From positions 1 through 64,000 of the forward strand of contig NZ_NCSM01000043.1 in assembly GCF_002224125.1 (NCBI RefSeq): DNA of 64,000 bases. Reading direction: 5' to 3'. This stretch comes from Streptomyces sp. NBS 14/10. Its GTDB lineage: Bacteria; Actinomycetota; Actinomycetes; Streptomycetales; Streptomycetaceae. The notes under the pieces were generated by a model. The model saw nothing but the letters and a program-made list of their open reading frames with translations, had not been told where the DNA came from and made no database searches. Positions within the stretch are counted from its first letter, which is position 1, and each line of letters starts with the position of its first letter. Positions 45,635 through 54,702 of this stretch are shown piece after piece. The translations under genes and the position numbers were made by a program.

Positions 45635-46614
45635 TCCGCACCGTCCGCGTCCTGGCCACGGCGTTCTCCCTGGCCGCCCTCCTCGGCACGGCCGGCTGCG
45701 GCGACGGCGACAGCGCCGCAGCCACCGGATCGTCGTCCTCCGAGGTGCGGCTGACCATCGGCGACCAGGCGCAGACGCTGCAGACCCTGGTCAAGGCCTC
45801 GGGCGTGCTGAAGGGCGCCTCCTACGGCGTGAAGTGGGCCGAGTTCCAGGGTGCCGCGCCGCTGTTCCAGGCGGTGCAGGCGGGCGCGGCCGACACCTCG
45901 TACTCGGCCGACCTGCCCGCGCTCCAGGCGCTCAGCGGCGGCGTCCCGGTGAAGAACGTGGCCGCGCTGAAGAACGACGGCACGCATGTCGGCCTCGTCG
46001 TGAAGAAGGGTTCGTCCATCCGGAGTGTCGCGGACCTGAAGGGCAAGAAGGTCGTGGTGTCCTCCGCGAAGGGGAGCATCGCCGAATATCTGCTCGCAGG
46101 TGCCCTCCAGCGGGCCGGGCTCTCGTACTCCGACGTCACCGTCCAGTACCTGCTGCCGGCCGACGCCCAGGCCGCCTTCGGATCGGGCAAGGTCGAGGTC
46201 TGGGCCACGTTCGGGGTCTACCAGGCCGTCGCCCTCCAGCAGGGCGGCCGGCTGCTCATCGACGGCGGCGACGGCCGGGTCAGCGGCTACGGCTTCATCG
46301 GGGCGTCGGAGAAGGCCCTGGCCGACAAGGACAAGCGGGCCGCGCTCAGCGACTTCCTGCGTCGCCTGTCCAAGGCCGTGGCCTGGGGGCGGTCGCACCC
46401 CCAGGAGTACGCGAAGGCCATCGAGAAGGACAACGGCGCCTCACCCGCCGTCGCGAAGACGCTCGTCACCGCCGGCTACGGAACGGTGCGGCCGATCACG
46501 CCCGAGGTGACGAGGACCGTCCAGAAGGTGGCCGACACCATGCACGCCATCAAGGTGCTCGACCCGGGCGTCGATGTCGCCGACTCCGTCGACACCCGCG
46601 TATTCCCCAAGTAG
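45631..46614 (+). CDS. ssuA: sulfonate-binding lipoprotein 1
   Basis: 327 residues from ATG 45631 (overlaps the ATPase stop as ATGA; GGAAAGGA upstream). Lipobox LGTAGC with Cys near 23, then an SsuA/NMT1-like periplasmic fold: VRLTIGDQAQTLQTLVKASG, VKWAEFQGAAPLFQAVQAG, DTSYSADLPALQAL, DLKGKKVVVSSAKGS and GSGKVEVWATFGVY. Captures the sulfur substrate outside the membrane. A second, distinct binding protein is encoded at 47790-48803. Confidence 0.9.
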   Translation: MIRTVRVLATAFSLAALLGTAGCGDGDSAAATGSSSSEVRLTIGDQAQTLQTLVKASGVLKGASYGVKWAEFQGAAPLFQAVQAGAADTSYSADLPALQALSGGVPVKNVAALKNDGTHVGLVVKKGSSIRSVADLKGKKVVVSSAKGSIAEYLLAGALQRAGLSYSDVTVQYLLPADAQAAFGSGKVEVWATFGVYQAVALQQGGRLLIDGGDGRVSGYGFIGASEKALADKDKRAALSDFLRRLSKAVAWGRSHPQEYAKAIEKDNGASPAVAKTLVTAGYGTVRPITPEVTRTVQKVADTMHAIKVLDPGVDVADSVDTRVFPK

Positions 46615-46662
46615 CCCCGGCCCCCTCGCCCCCGCCCCCCAGCCCTGGAGGATCGATCCGCC

Positions 46663-47760
46663 ATGCCCGTCGAGTTCATCAGCGCCATCCACCCGAACCC
46701 CGCCACGGACGGCAACCCCACCGCCGGTTCGGGCATCGACCCCGACTACACCCGACGATTCGCCCGCGCCCTGGACGACGGCGGCTTCGACTACACGCTC
46801 GTCGCCTACCACTCCGCCTCGCCCGACGCCCTGCAGCTCGCCCAGTTCATCACGCAGCACACGGAACGCCTGAAGCCGATGCTGGCCCACCGGCCCGGTG
46901 TCATCTTCCCCACCCACGCGGCCCGCGCCTTCGCGACCTTGGACCAGATCAGCGGCGGCCGGCTGTCGGTGCACATCATCTCCGGTGGAAACGACGAGGA
47001 GCAGCACCGCGAGGGCGACTATCTGAGCAAGAGCGAGCGGTACGAGCGGTCGGACGAGTACATCCAGATCCTCCGTAAGGTGTGGTCGGCCGAGGGGCCG
47101 GTCTCGCACCAGGGCAAACACTACCGCTTCGAGGGCTTCCGCTCCGACGTCCCTCCCGTGAACGGCACCATCCCCGTCTCCGTCGGCGGCTCGTCCGCCG
47201 ACGCTTACCGGGTGGGCGGGCAGCAGGGCGACATCTTCGGACTGTGGGGCGAGCCGCTGAAGGAGACGGCCGAGCAGATCGCCGCGGTGAACGCGGTCGC
47301 CGACGCCGCCGGGCGCCCCCGGCCCCGGATCTGGGTGTCCTTCCGGCCGATCGTCGCCCCGACCGACGAACTGGCGTGGGAGAAGGCACACCGGACGCTG
47401 GCGCGGATCACGTCGGGCCACACGGAGCGGGCCAAGCGCCGCCACTACCCCGCGGTGGGCCAGGGCCGCCCCGCCAACGTCGGCTCGCAGCGCCTGCTGG
47501 ACGTGGCCGCCCGCGGCGAGGTGCACGACCGCTGCCTGTGGACCGCGCCCGCCGCCGCGACCAACGCCGCGGGCTCCTCCACCGCGCTGGTCGGCTCACC
47601 GGAGACGGTGGCCGCCGCGCTGCTCGACTACGTCGACATCGGCTGCGAGCTGCTGTCCATCCGCGGCTACGACGCGCTGAACGACGCCATCGACTACGCC
47701 CGTTACGTACTGCCGCTGGTCCGCCAGGAACTCGCCCACCGGGCGCGCACCGCGGCCTAG
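46663..47760 (+). CDS. ssuD: FMNH2-dependent alkanesulfonate-type monooxygenase
   Basis: 365 residues, LLM-class flavin-dependent monooxygenase of the SsuD/MsuD/SfnG branch: VEFISAIHPNP, DGGFDYTLVAYHSASPD, HRPGVIFPTHAARAFATLDQ, SGGRLSVHIISGGNDEEQ, DYLSKSERYERSDEYIQIL and TIPVSVGGSSADAYRVGGQQ. Cleaves a C-S bond with O2 and reduced FMN to release sulfite; FMNH2 would come from the SsuE-type reductase at the end of the operon. The exact substrate (alkanesulfonate, methanesulfonate or sulfone) cannot be told from sequence. Confidence 0.9.
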   Translation: MPVEFISAIHPNPATDGNPTAGSGIDPDYTRRFARALDDGGFDYTLVAYHSASPDALQLAQFITQHTERLKPMLAHRPGVIFPTHAARAFATLDQISGGRLSVHIISGGNDEEQHREGDYLSKSERYERSDEYIQILRKVWSAEGPVSHQGKHYRFEGFRSDVPPVNGTIPVSVGGSSADAYRVGGQQGDIFGLWGEPLKETAEQIAAVNAVADAAGRPRPRIWVSFRPIVAPTDELAWEKAHRTLARITSGHTERAKRRHYPAVGQGRPANVGSQRLLDVAARGEVHDRCLWTAPAAATNAAGSSTALVGSPETVAAALLDYVDIGCELLSIRGYDALNDAIDYARYVLPLVRQELAHRARTAA

Positions 47761-47789
47761 GCCCGCACAGCACGACAGGAGAAACCCTC

Positions 47790-48803
47790 ATGCCTCGCAG
47801 AACCCGCCGTCGCCCTGTGGCGGCCGCCCTCGTCACCGCCATACTCCTCGCCCCGCTGGCCGCCTGCGGCGGCAACGCCGACGCCAAGGGGTCCGGGTCC
47901 GCCGTGACGCTCAGCGTCGGTGACACCGGCTGGGCGCGCTATCAGGCGGTGCTGGAGTTCGCCGGTCTGGACAAGACCCCGTACAAGGTCAAGTGGAGTG
48001 TGTTCGCGGGCGGCGACCTCCAGCTCCAGGCCGTCCGGGCCGGCGCCCTCGACGTGGCCCAGTCCAGTGAGATCCCTCCGGTCTTCGCGGTCGCGGACGG
48101 CAAGGCCAACTTCAAGGTCGTGGCCGTGCAGCGCGCCAACACCCTGCTCCAGGAGGTGGTGACGCCCAAGGGCTCGGACGTCCACAGCATCGCCCAGCTC
48201 AAGGGCAAAAAGGTCGGCTACGTCAAGAACACCACCGCGCACTACTTCCTCTACCAGCTGCTCCGGCGGGCCGGTCTGAAGTGGACCGACATCAAGGCCG
48301 CCCCGCTGGCGCCGAGCGACGGGCTGGCCGCGCTGAAGGGCGGGTCGATCGACGCCTTCGCCTCGTACGGCAACTCGATCATCACCGCCCATCAGCAGGG
48401 CGCCACCACGATCGGCTCCGGCAAGGACATCCTCTCGGGCAACTTCCTGTGGGAGGCCTCGGACAAGACCATCGCCGACCGCGCCAAGCGCGAGGCCGTG
48501 GCCGATCTCCTCGCCCGTATCGACAAGGCCTACACCTACATCCGCGACGGACACGAGAAGGAGTTCGCAAAGGTGTTCGCGGCCGCCACCCACCAGCCAC
48601 TGGACCAGGCCCTCCAGCAGGTCGAGGACGGTGAGAAGCAGCGGCCCACCACCCTCCACCCGACCGGCCGGAAGGCCACCACCTCTCAGCAGCAGGTCGC
48701 CGACGCCTTCGAGGAAGTCGGCGCCCTCCCCGGCCCGGTGGACGTGGCCGACTTCTGGTCCGACGACCTCGGCCCCGCCCTGCGCAAGGCGCTGGCCTCA
48801 TGA
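47790..48803 (+). CDS. sulfonate-binding lipoprotein 2
   Basis: 337 residues. Lipobox LAAC near residue 27 after VAAALVTAILLAP. SsuA-like body: TLSVGDTGWARYQAVLEFAG, VKWSVFAGGDLQLQAVRAG, VAQSSEIPPVFAVADGKANF, QLKGKKVGYVKNTTAHYFLY, LKGGSIDAFASYGNSII. It differs from the protein at 45631 and has no permease of its own, so the two may serve one transporter for different substrates. Overlaps the next gene as ATGA. Confidence 0.88.
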   Translation: MPRRTRRRPVAAALVTAILLAPLAACGGNADAKGSGSAVTLSVGDTGWARYQAVLEFAGLDKTPYKVKWSVFAGGDLQLQAVRAGALDVAQSSEIPPVFAVADGKANFKVVAVQRANTLLQEVVTPKGSDVHSIAQLKGKKVGYVKNTTAHYFLYQLLRRAGLKWTDIKAAPLAPSDGLAALKGGSIDAFASYGNSIITAHQQGATTIGSGKDILSGNFLWEASDKTIADRAKREAVADLLARIDKAYTYIRDGHEKEFAKVFAAATHQPLDQALQQVEDGEKQRPTTLHPTGRKATTSQQQVADAFEEVGALPGPVDVADFWSDDLGPALRKALAS

Positions 48804-49957
48804 CGACGGCCACCGCACGCTTCCGTTCCCCGGACCTCGCCCGCCTGGGCGAGGTGTCCGGCCGGCTGGCCGAGACCGCGGCGGAGTACGACCGCGGCGC
48901 GGCCTTCCCCGCCGAGGGAATCCGGGCCGCGCACAGCGCCGGGCTGCTCACCGCCACGATCGGCGCCCGGTACGGCGGCCCCGGCCTCGGCGTCGCCGAC
49001 GCCGCCCGCGTGCTGCGGGCGCTGGGCGAGGGCGACCCCTCGGTGGCGCTGATCGCCGCCATGACGCTGAGCGTCCATGGTGGCGAGGCCCGCCGCCCGC
49101 ACTGGCCGGGCGGGCTGTACGAGCGGATCCTGGCGGACTCCGCCGAGCGTCCGGTCCTGCTCAACCACGCCCGCGTGGAGCCGGATCTTGGCTCCCCGGC
49201 GCGCGGTGGCCTGCCCGCCACTACCGCCCGGCGCACCGCGAGGGGCTGGGCGATCAGCGGCACCAAGCGGTTCGTGACCGGGGCGGAGGGCCTGGACTGG
49301 TTCCTGGTGTGGGCGACGACCGACGAACCCGAGCCCCGGGTCGGCACCTTCGCCGTCCCCGGCGACTCGCCGGGCATCGAGGTCGTCCACCGGTGGGACC
49401 ACCTCGGGCTACGCGCGAGCGGCAGCCACGACATCGCGTTCCATGGCGTGGAGATCCCCCGCGACCACACCGTCCAGATCGCCGCCCATGGCCCCGCCGC
49501 CGAGCAGGACAACCGCGCGGGCGCCGCCCTCCACCTTCCGCTCGCCGCGCTCTACCTGGGCGTGGCCCGCGCCGCCCAGCGGTATTTCCACCGCTTCGCG
49601 CGCGAGCGCGTGCCCGGAAACCTCGGCCGCCCGGTGGCGGCCACGGACCGCTTCCGGCGCGCCGCCGGTGAGATCGAGCTGCTGCTGGACAGCGCCGAGC
49701 AGCTTGTCGTCGGTGGCGCGGAGCGCGTGGACGCCGGCGATGCCACATACACCCCCGAGCAGGCGCTCGGCGCGAAGGTCCTGGCCACCCGGCACGCCAC
49801 CGCCGCCGTGGAGACCGCCGTACGGCTGCTCGGCAACCCGGGCCTGACCCGCGACAATCCGCTGGAGCGGCACTTCCGCGACATCCAGTGCGCCCCGGTG
49901 CACGCGCCCCAGGAGGACACCGCTGTGCTCGCCATCGGCACGGAGGCGCTGCGGTGA
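48800..49957 (+). CDS. acyl-CoA-dehydrogenase-like flavin monooxygenase (SfnB/DszC-like)
   Basis: 385 residues with the acyl-CoA dehydrogenase fold: TIGARYGGPGLGVADAARVL, GDPSVALIAAMTLSVHGGEA, GWAISGTKRFVTGAEGLDWF, STC-terminal helices with RAAQRYFHRFARERVPGNLG and a final GNPGLTRDNPLERHFRDIQC. Members beside LLM monooxygenases in sulfur operons (SfnB, DszC types) act as flavin-dependent oxygenases rather than acyl-CoA dehydrogenases. Probably oxidises an organosulfur intermediate. Substrate unknown. Confidence 0.8.
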   Translation: MTTATARFRSPDLARLGEVSGRLAETAAEYDRGAAFPAEGIRAAHSAGLLTATIGARYGGPGLGVADAARVLRALGEGDPSVALIAAMTLSVHGGEARRPHWPGGLYERILADSAERPVLLNHARVEPDLGSPARGGLPATTARRTARGWAISGTKRFVTGAEGLDWFLVWATTDEPEPRVGTFAVPGDSPGIEVVHRWDHLGLRASGSHDIAFHGVEIPRDHTVQIAAHGPAAEQDNRAGAALHLPLAALYLGVARAAQRYFHRFARERVPGNLGRPVAATDRFRRAAGEIELLLDSAEQLVVGGAERVDAGDATYTPEQALGAKVLATRHATAAVETAVRLLGNPGLTRDNPLERHFRDIQCAPVHAPQEDTAVLAIGTEALR

Positions 49958-51348
49958 CACTCCAGAGCGTCGAGCAGGCGACCGCCGGGGCCCGGCTACT
50001 CGGCCTGCTGGCCCGTGACCTGCCACCCGACCGGCTGACCACCGGCCCCACCGCCACGGCGCCGTACGCCACCGACCGGTCCGGCGCCCGCGCCGACGGG
50101 CCGCCGCTCGCCGTCGTCCACTCCCGGCACACCGACGACGTGGCGACCGCGCTGCGCCACGCGAACGCGCTGCGCGTCCCCGTGGTGCCACGCGGCGCGG
50201 GGACCGGCCTGTCCGGTGGGGCGACCGCCGGGGAGGGCAGCCTCGTGCTCGACCTGTCCGGCATGGACCGCATCGTCGAGCTGTCCCCCGACGACCAGCT
50301 CGCCGTGGTCGAACCCGGTGTGATCACCGCCGACCTCGACCGCGCCGCGGCCGCACACGGGCTGCGCTACGCCCCGGACCCGGCCAGCGCGGCCATCTCC
50401 ACGGTCGGCGGGAACATCGCCACCAACGCGGGCGGGCTGCGCTGCGCCAAGTACGGCGTGACCCGCGACAGCGTGCTCGGCCTTGAGGCCGTGCTCGCCG
50501 ACGGCACGGTCGTGGCCACGGGCCGGCGCACCGTCAAGGGCGTGGCCGGCTACGACCTGACGGCCCTGCTCACCGGTTCCGAGGGCACCCTCGCGGTCAT
50601 CACCGCCGCCACCGTGCGGCTGCGCCCGGTCCCGGTCGCCACCGCGACGATCGCCGCGTACTTCGAGCGCGTCGAGGACGCGGCGGCCGCCGCCTCGGCG
50701 ATCACCGCCGCGCGCGTCGAGCCCGCGATGGCCGAGCTGCTGGACGGCCCGGTCCTCGCCGCCATCGACGCCGCGCACGGCGCCGGTCTGCGCGCCCGAG
50801 GCGCGGCCCTGCTGCTCCTGCAGTGCGACGGCGCGGGGGCGGCCGCCGAGGCCGAGCGCGTCGCGTCCGTCCTGGCCGGCCGGGCCACATCCGTCGAGGT
50901 CACCGCCGACCCGGCCGAGGCGGAGGCGCTGCTCGCGGCCCGCCGCCTGGCCCTGCCCGCGCTGGAGCGGGTGGGGCGCCCGCTGATCGAGGACATCGCC
51001 GTCCCCCGCTCCCGGCTGGCCGAAGCCGTACGGGCCGTCGAGGCCGCGTCCGCGCGGCACGGCGTGCCGGTGTTCACCCTCGCGCACGCGGCCGACGGCA
51101 ATCTGCACCCGATCCTCGTCGTCGACCCGGCCCTGGCCGAGCTCCCAGAGGCGGCCTGGCGGGCGGCGGGCGAGATCTTCACCACCGCCCTCCGGCTGGG
51201 CGGCACCCTCACCGGCGAACACGGCGTCGGCCTCCTCAAACGGCGGTGGGTCGCCGAGGAACTCGGCCCCGACAACCACGCCCTGCAACGCCGGATCAAG
51301 GCCGCCTTCGACCCCCGCCACATCCTCAACCCCGGAAAGGCACTCTGA
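49954..51348 (+). CDS. GlcD-like FAD-linked oxidase
   Basis: 464 residues from GTG 49954 (GTGA overlap). PCMH-type FAD domain: VVPRGAGTGLSGGATAGEG, VVEPGVITADLDRAAAAHGL, STVGGNIATNAGGLRCAKYG, TGSEGTLAVITAATVRLRP; C-terminal cap domain with HAADGNLHPILVVDP and LTGEHGVGLLKRRWV. This matches glycolate/D-lactate oxidase-type enzymes. Its place in an organosulfur operon suggests it oxidises the 2-hydroxy acid left after desulfurisation, for example from a hydroxy-sulfonate; that is inference. Confidence 0.85.
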   Translation: MTLQSVEQATAGARLLGLLARDLPPDRLTTGPTATAPYATDRSGARADGPPLAVVHSRHTDDVATALRHANALRVPVVPRGAGTGLSGGATAGEGSLVLDLSGMDRIVELSPDDQLAVVEPGVITADLDRAAAAHGLRYAPDPASAAISTVGGNIATNAGGLRCAKYGVTRDSVLGLEAVLADGTVVATGRRTVKGVAGYDLTALLTGSEGTLAVITAATVRLRPVPVATATIAAYFERVEDAAAAASAITAARVEPAMAELLDGPVLAAIDAAHGAGLRARGAALLLLQCDGAGAAAEAERVASVLAGRATSVEVTADPAEAEALLAARRLALPALERVGRPLIEDIAVPRSRLAEAVRAVEAASARHGVPVFTLAHAADGNLHPILVVDPALAELPEAAWRAAGEIFTTALRLGGTLTGEHGVGLLKRRWVAEELGPDNHALQRRIKAAFDPRHILNPGKAL

Positions 51349-51427
51349 GTCGCGCCCCGCCCCGCCATACGACGCCCCGCCCCGCCAGGCCACGCCACGT
51401 CACGCCAGGCCCGAAAGGATTCCCTCC

Positions 51428-51982
51428 ATGGCCCGCCCCGCCCGCGTACTCACCGTCTGCGGCAGCCCGTCCGCCGACTCCCGCACCGCCGCCGTGCTGG
51501 CCGTCACCGCCCGCTCCCTCGAGGAGGCCGGGCACGAGACCGTCGCCCTGCACCTCCGCGACCTGCCCGCCGCGGCGCTGCTGCACGCGGACTTCCAAGC
51601 CCCCGCGCTGCGCCACGCCGCCGAACTGGTCGAGTGGGCTGACGCGTTGATCGTCGGCACCCCCGTCTACAAGGCCGCGTACACCGGACTGCTCAAGGCG
51701 TGGCTCGACCTGCTGCCGCAGCGCGCTCTGGCGGGCAAGACCGTGCTGCCGCTCGCCACCGGCGGCTCACCGGCGCACACGCTGGTGCTGGACTACGCGC
51801 TGCGGCCGGTCCTGGTATCCATGGCCGCCTCGCATATCGCGCAGGGCTGCTTCCTGCTCGACCAGGCGGTCACCCGCGGCCCGGCGCCCACCCTCGAGCC
51901 CGAGGCCCGCACCCGTCTCGACCGTGCGACGGCCGGGCTGCTCGACGCCCTGCCGGATCCGGTGGTGGTATCGGCGGCCTGA
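51428..51982 (+). CDS. ssuE: NADPH-dependent FMN reductase
   Basis: 184 residues, flavodoxin-like: RVLTVCGSPSADSRTAAVLA (FMN phosphate loop), LIVGTPVYKAAYTGLLKAWL, LAGKTVLPLATGGSPAHTL and LDYALRPVLVSMAASHI. The VYKAAYTGLLK segment is diagnostic for SsuE. Supplies FMNH2 to the SsuD-type monooxygenase. Last gene of the operon, behind a C+G-rich 79-base spacer. Confidence 0.93.
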   Translation: MARPARVLTVCGSPSADSRTAAVLAVTARSLEEAGHETVALHLRDLPAAALLHADFQAPALRHAAELVEWADALIVGTPVYKAAYTGLLKAWLDLLPQRALAGKTVLPLATGGSPAHTLVLDYALRPVLVSMAASHIAQGCFLLDQAVTRGPAPTLEPEARTRLDRATAGLLDALPDPVVVSAA

Positions 51983-51995
51983 CACACCAGTCAAC

Positions 51996-52075
51996 GATAC
52001 ATCGGGTGTATAAGCGCAGAACCTCCCGATGCATCCAGGTTTCCGCGCCAAACGCCTTGACGCATCCGATGTATC
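51996..52075. promoter_or_regulatory. inverted pair of GATACATCGG operators
   Basis: GATACATCGGGTGTAT (51996-52011) and, inverted, GCATCCGATGTATC (52062-52075), which reads GATACATCGGATGC on the other strand. The second overlaps a TTGACG -35-like box at 52057-52062. A promoter with two regulator sites placed before the SGNH relic, typical of GntR- or IclR-type control of Streptomyces hydrolases. Confidence 0.55.
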
Positions 52076-52179
52076 GATGATTGCCTACGTCGCGCTTTCA
52101 CGTTCCACACTGGACCTCATTCGGCTGCCGCTCACCTGGATGGGCAGCACCACACGGTCTCGATCCGGCACGTTCTCTC

Positions 52180-52640
52180 GACGGACCGGCCCCCGGACAC
52201 CCCGACCGCGGCTGGGTCGGCACCTGGGAGGCCGCCGCGCCCGGCACCACGGCCGCGCTTCCCGGCAACTCGATCCGCAATGTGGTGCACACCAGTGTCG
52301 GGGGCCACGCGGCCCGGATCCGGGTGTCCAACCGGCTCGGCACAGCCCCGCTCGAACTCGGCGCGGCCACCGTGGCGTTGCAGGAGGCCGGAGCGCCGAA
52401 GAGCCCGAACGCCATCGCCGGGACGCTCCGCGCGGCCACCTTCCACGGCCGGACCTCGGCCACCGTGCCCGTCGGCCAGGACGCGGTCAGCGACCCGGTG
52501 CCGCTGCGCGTCCCCGCGGACGCCAATCTCCTGATCACCCTGTACACCCCGGCCGACTCCGGGCCCGCGACCTACCACAGCTCCGCCATCCAGACCTCGT
52601 TCCTCGTCCCGGACGGCGTGTCCTTGCCGAGAACTTCATC
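52180..52640 (+). pseudogene. SGNH/GDSL hydrolase N-terminal fragment
   Basis: Reads GWVGTWEAAAPGTTAALPGN, SIRNVVHTSVGGHAARIRVS, NRLGTAPLELGAATVALQEA, VPADANLLITLYTPADSG and SAIQTSFLVPDG. This is the beta-jelly-roll N-terminal part common to secreted Streptomyces SGNH hydrolases of the rhamnogalacturonan-acetylesterase-like type. The catalytic GDS domain is cut off by integrase copy D at about 52640, and the signal peptide is also not recoverable. Confidence 0.7.
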
Positions 52641-52648
52641 CATGCAGG

Positions 52649-53742
52649 TCATGCGGCATGTCGGTATTCATGGAGGATGCCGCCGAGGCGATCGCGTCTT
52701 CGTATGTCGAGGCCGGCGATTTGGTCCGGATCGGTGATCGGTGCGGGCAGCGGGTGCAGTGGCCGGGCGTTCGCGATGCCCTGGTGGGGCCGATGAGTGT
52801 TGTAGAACTGCTCGAACTCCCGGAGTGCGTGGAGCAGGTGGTTCTGGTTCCAGATCAAGGTCCGGTCCAGGAGCTCGTGTCTGCAGGTCTGCACCCACCT
52901 TTCCATGATCGAGTTCATTCGCGGCATCTGGATGCCGGTGAGGACGACCTCGATCCGCGCGTCTTTGAGGACGTCATCGAACAATCCTGGGAACTTCCCG
53001 TCCCGGTCTCTGATCATGAACCGTGCCCGGCAGCCTACGTCCTCGAGGTCCATGACCAGGTTCTTCGCCGCCTGCGTTACCCAGGATGTGGTCGGGTGTG
53101 CGGTGGCGCCCAGGACCCGGATGCGACGGCTGCTGTGCTCGAAGCGAGGACGTACATCCGGGCGCCGGACAGGGTGACCGCCTCAAAGAAATCGCAGGCC
53201 AGGAGAGCGTCGGCTTGGGAGCGCAGGAAGCCGGCCCAGGTGCTGGAGCTCCGGCCGGGCGCTGGATCGACGCCGGCATCCTTGAGGATCTTCCAGACCG
53301 TCGAGGCGGCCACCTTCACTCCCAGCACGAGCAGCTCGCCGTGCAGACGCCTGTAGCCCCGGTTCGGATTCTCCCTCGCCAGGCGCAGCACCAGAATCCG
53401 GATGGAGCGCACCGTACGAGGCCGACCGGGTCGCTTGGGCCGCGATAAGGCGGCATGCCGGCGCCTTGCGAGGTCGCGATGCCAGCGCAGTACCGTGTCA
53501 GGACGCACGAGCAGTCGCAGACGCCGCAGGGCGGGCAACGGCATCCGGTGCAGCAGCGCCGCCAAGAACGCCCGATCGCTCGGAGTGAACCGTACTCGGG
53601 CACCTCCGAGTTGGCGTTTGAGCACTGTGATCTGATAGCGGAGGGCCAGGATCTCCGCGTCCTTGTCCCGGTCGCTCGTCGGCAGCAGACGCAACAGCGC
53701 GAACGCGTTGGTCACGCCCAGGTAGGCCAGTCGCAGCAGCAC
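52649..53742 (-). pseudogene. rve-type integrase/transposase, copy D (one frameshift)
   Basis: Best-preserved copy: MLLRLAYLGVTNAFALLRLL at 53742, FTPSDRAFLAALLHRMPLP, LVRPDTVLRWHRDLARRRH, ENPNRGYRRLHGELLVLG and LLACDFFEAVTLSGARMYVL (first Asp). A one-base loss near 53150 shifts the frame; then FEHSSRRIRVLGATAH, RARFMIRDRDGKFPGLF (second Asp), MPRMNSIMERWVQTC (Glu) and the end LGGILHEYRHAA. Its insertion truncated the SGNH gene on its right-hand (3') side. Confidence 0.85.
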
Positions 53743-53868
53743 GATCGATCATCATGACGCGTGGACCACCGCCTACGCGAGAGCGCCTACTCGAGCGACG
53801 AGGCCGACGGCCACCAGTCCCGATATGGCCTCCGACCAGGGCGGATGACATTCTCGGCAAGCACAACG

Positions 53869-53958
53869 ACGCGAGTCTCCCACTACGAACAACTTGTCCT
53901 CAGCCACGCGGCCTGACCGACAAAACCCAGATCACATCGACCAACAGAGTCCTTCAGG
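53869..53958 (+). mobile_element. IS1182 end fragment
   Basis: Reads RVSHYEQLVLSHAA then TGA (53914-53916), followed by the IS1182-type terminal repeat ATCACATCGACCAACAGAGT and CCTTCAGG (to 53958). This is the same coding end and terminus as the intact element at 38493-40293, in the opposite orientation. The rest of the element is missing. Confidence 0.8.
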
Positions 53959-53965
53959 GCGACCG

Positions 53966-54234
53966 CGCCGGCACGGGCCCTGCTGGTGCGCACGAACCAG
54001 GAAGTCGCCCGCTGATGACCAATGATCTTGCCGCTGGACTACCGCCCCGGACCTGGCCGAGCTTCCCGACGCCTACGCACACCAGCCCACCTGACGTGCA
54101 GTTTTCACGATGCACACTGCTCACTGTTCAGACCCGACTCCGAGAGCGCCAGCGCGAGTGGCGCTCGTGCGCTCCAGGCTTGCCAGTCAGTCGACCGGCA
54201 CGGATGACCTTTCCGGTATGTACAGGGGTGTGAG
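53966..54234. other. spacer with no supported gene
   Basis: Contains degraded IS-like sequence (TTGCCAG...GGATGACCTTTCCGG near 54180-54215 resembles the integrase element end) and no recognisable coding region. Confidence 0.35.
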
Positions 54235-54702
54235 TCAGCCGAGGAGAAGATGCGCGACGTGCAGCGCGGCCAGGATGTAGCCGTGTGTGCCGGCGCCGAC
54301 GATCACGGCGTCGGCGACCGCCGAGATGTAGGAGTGGTGCCTGAATTCCTCGCGCTTATGGACGTTGGTGATGTGGAGTTCGATGGTCGGCAGAGCGGCG
54401 GCGGCGATCGCGTCCCGGAGTGCGACGGAGGTGTGCGTGAATGCGGCGGGGTTGATGACGATCGCGCCGCATTCGGTGCGCGCTGCATGAATCGCGTCGA
54501 CCAGCACGCCTTCGTGGTTGCTCTGCACGAAGCGTGCGGTCAGGCCGTGTGCGGACAGAGTCTTGGCCACGGTCTCCTCGACCTCGCGCAGCGTGGTGGA
54601 ACCGTACTTGTCGGGCTCGCGCACGCCGAGCAGATTGAGGTTGGGGCCGTTGAGGAACAGGATGGTCCGCCCGGCGGCGTTCTCGGTGGTGGCGTCGAAC
54701 AT
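54235..54702 (-). CDS. aroQ: type II 3-dehydroquinate dehydratase
   Basis: 155 residues from ATG 54702 (GAAAGAG upstream; ATG 54717 also possible). Flavodoxin-like AroQ fold with all family blocks: [20 protein letters not shown] (catalytic Arg and Tyr), [36 protein letters not shown] and [20 protein letters not shown] (active-site His and Arg). Converts 3-dehydroquinate to 3-dehydroshikimate. It is divergent from an IclR regulator of an aromatic operon and not beside other aro biosynthesis genes, suggesting a catabolic role in quinate/shikimate use. Confidence 0.9.
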   Translation of the reverse strand: MFDATTENAAGRTILFLNGPNLNLLGVREPDKYGSTTLREVEETVAKTLSAHGLTARFVQSNHEGVLVDAIHAARTECGAIVINPAAFTHTSVALRDAIAAAALPTIELHITNVHKREEFRHHSYISAVADAVIVGAGTHGYILAALHVAHLLLG

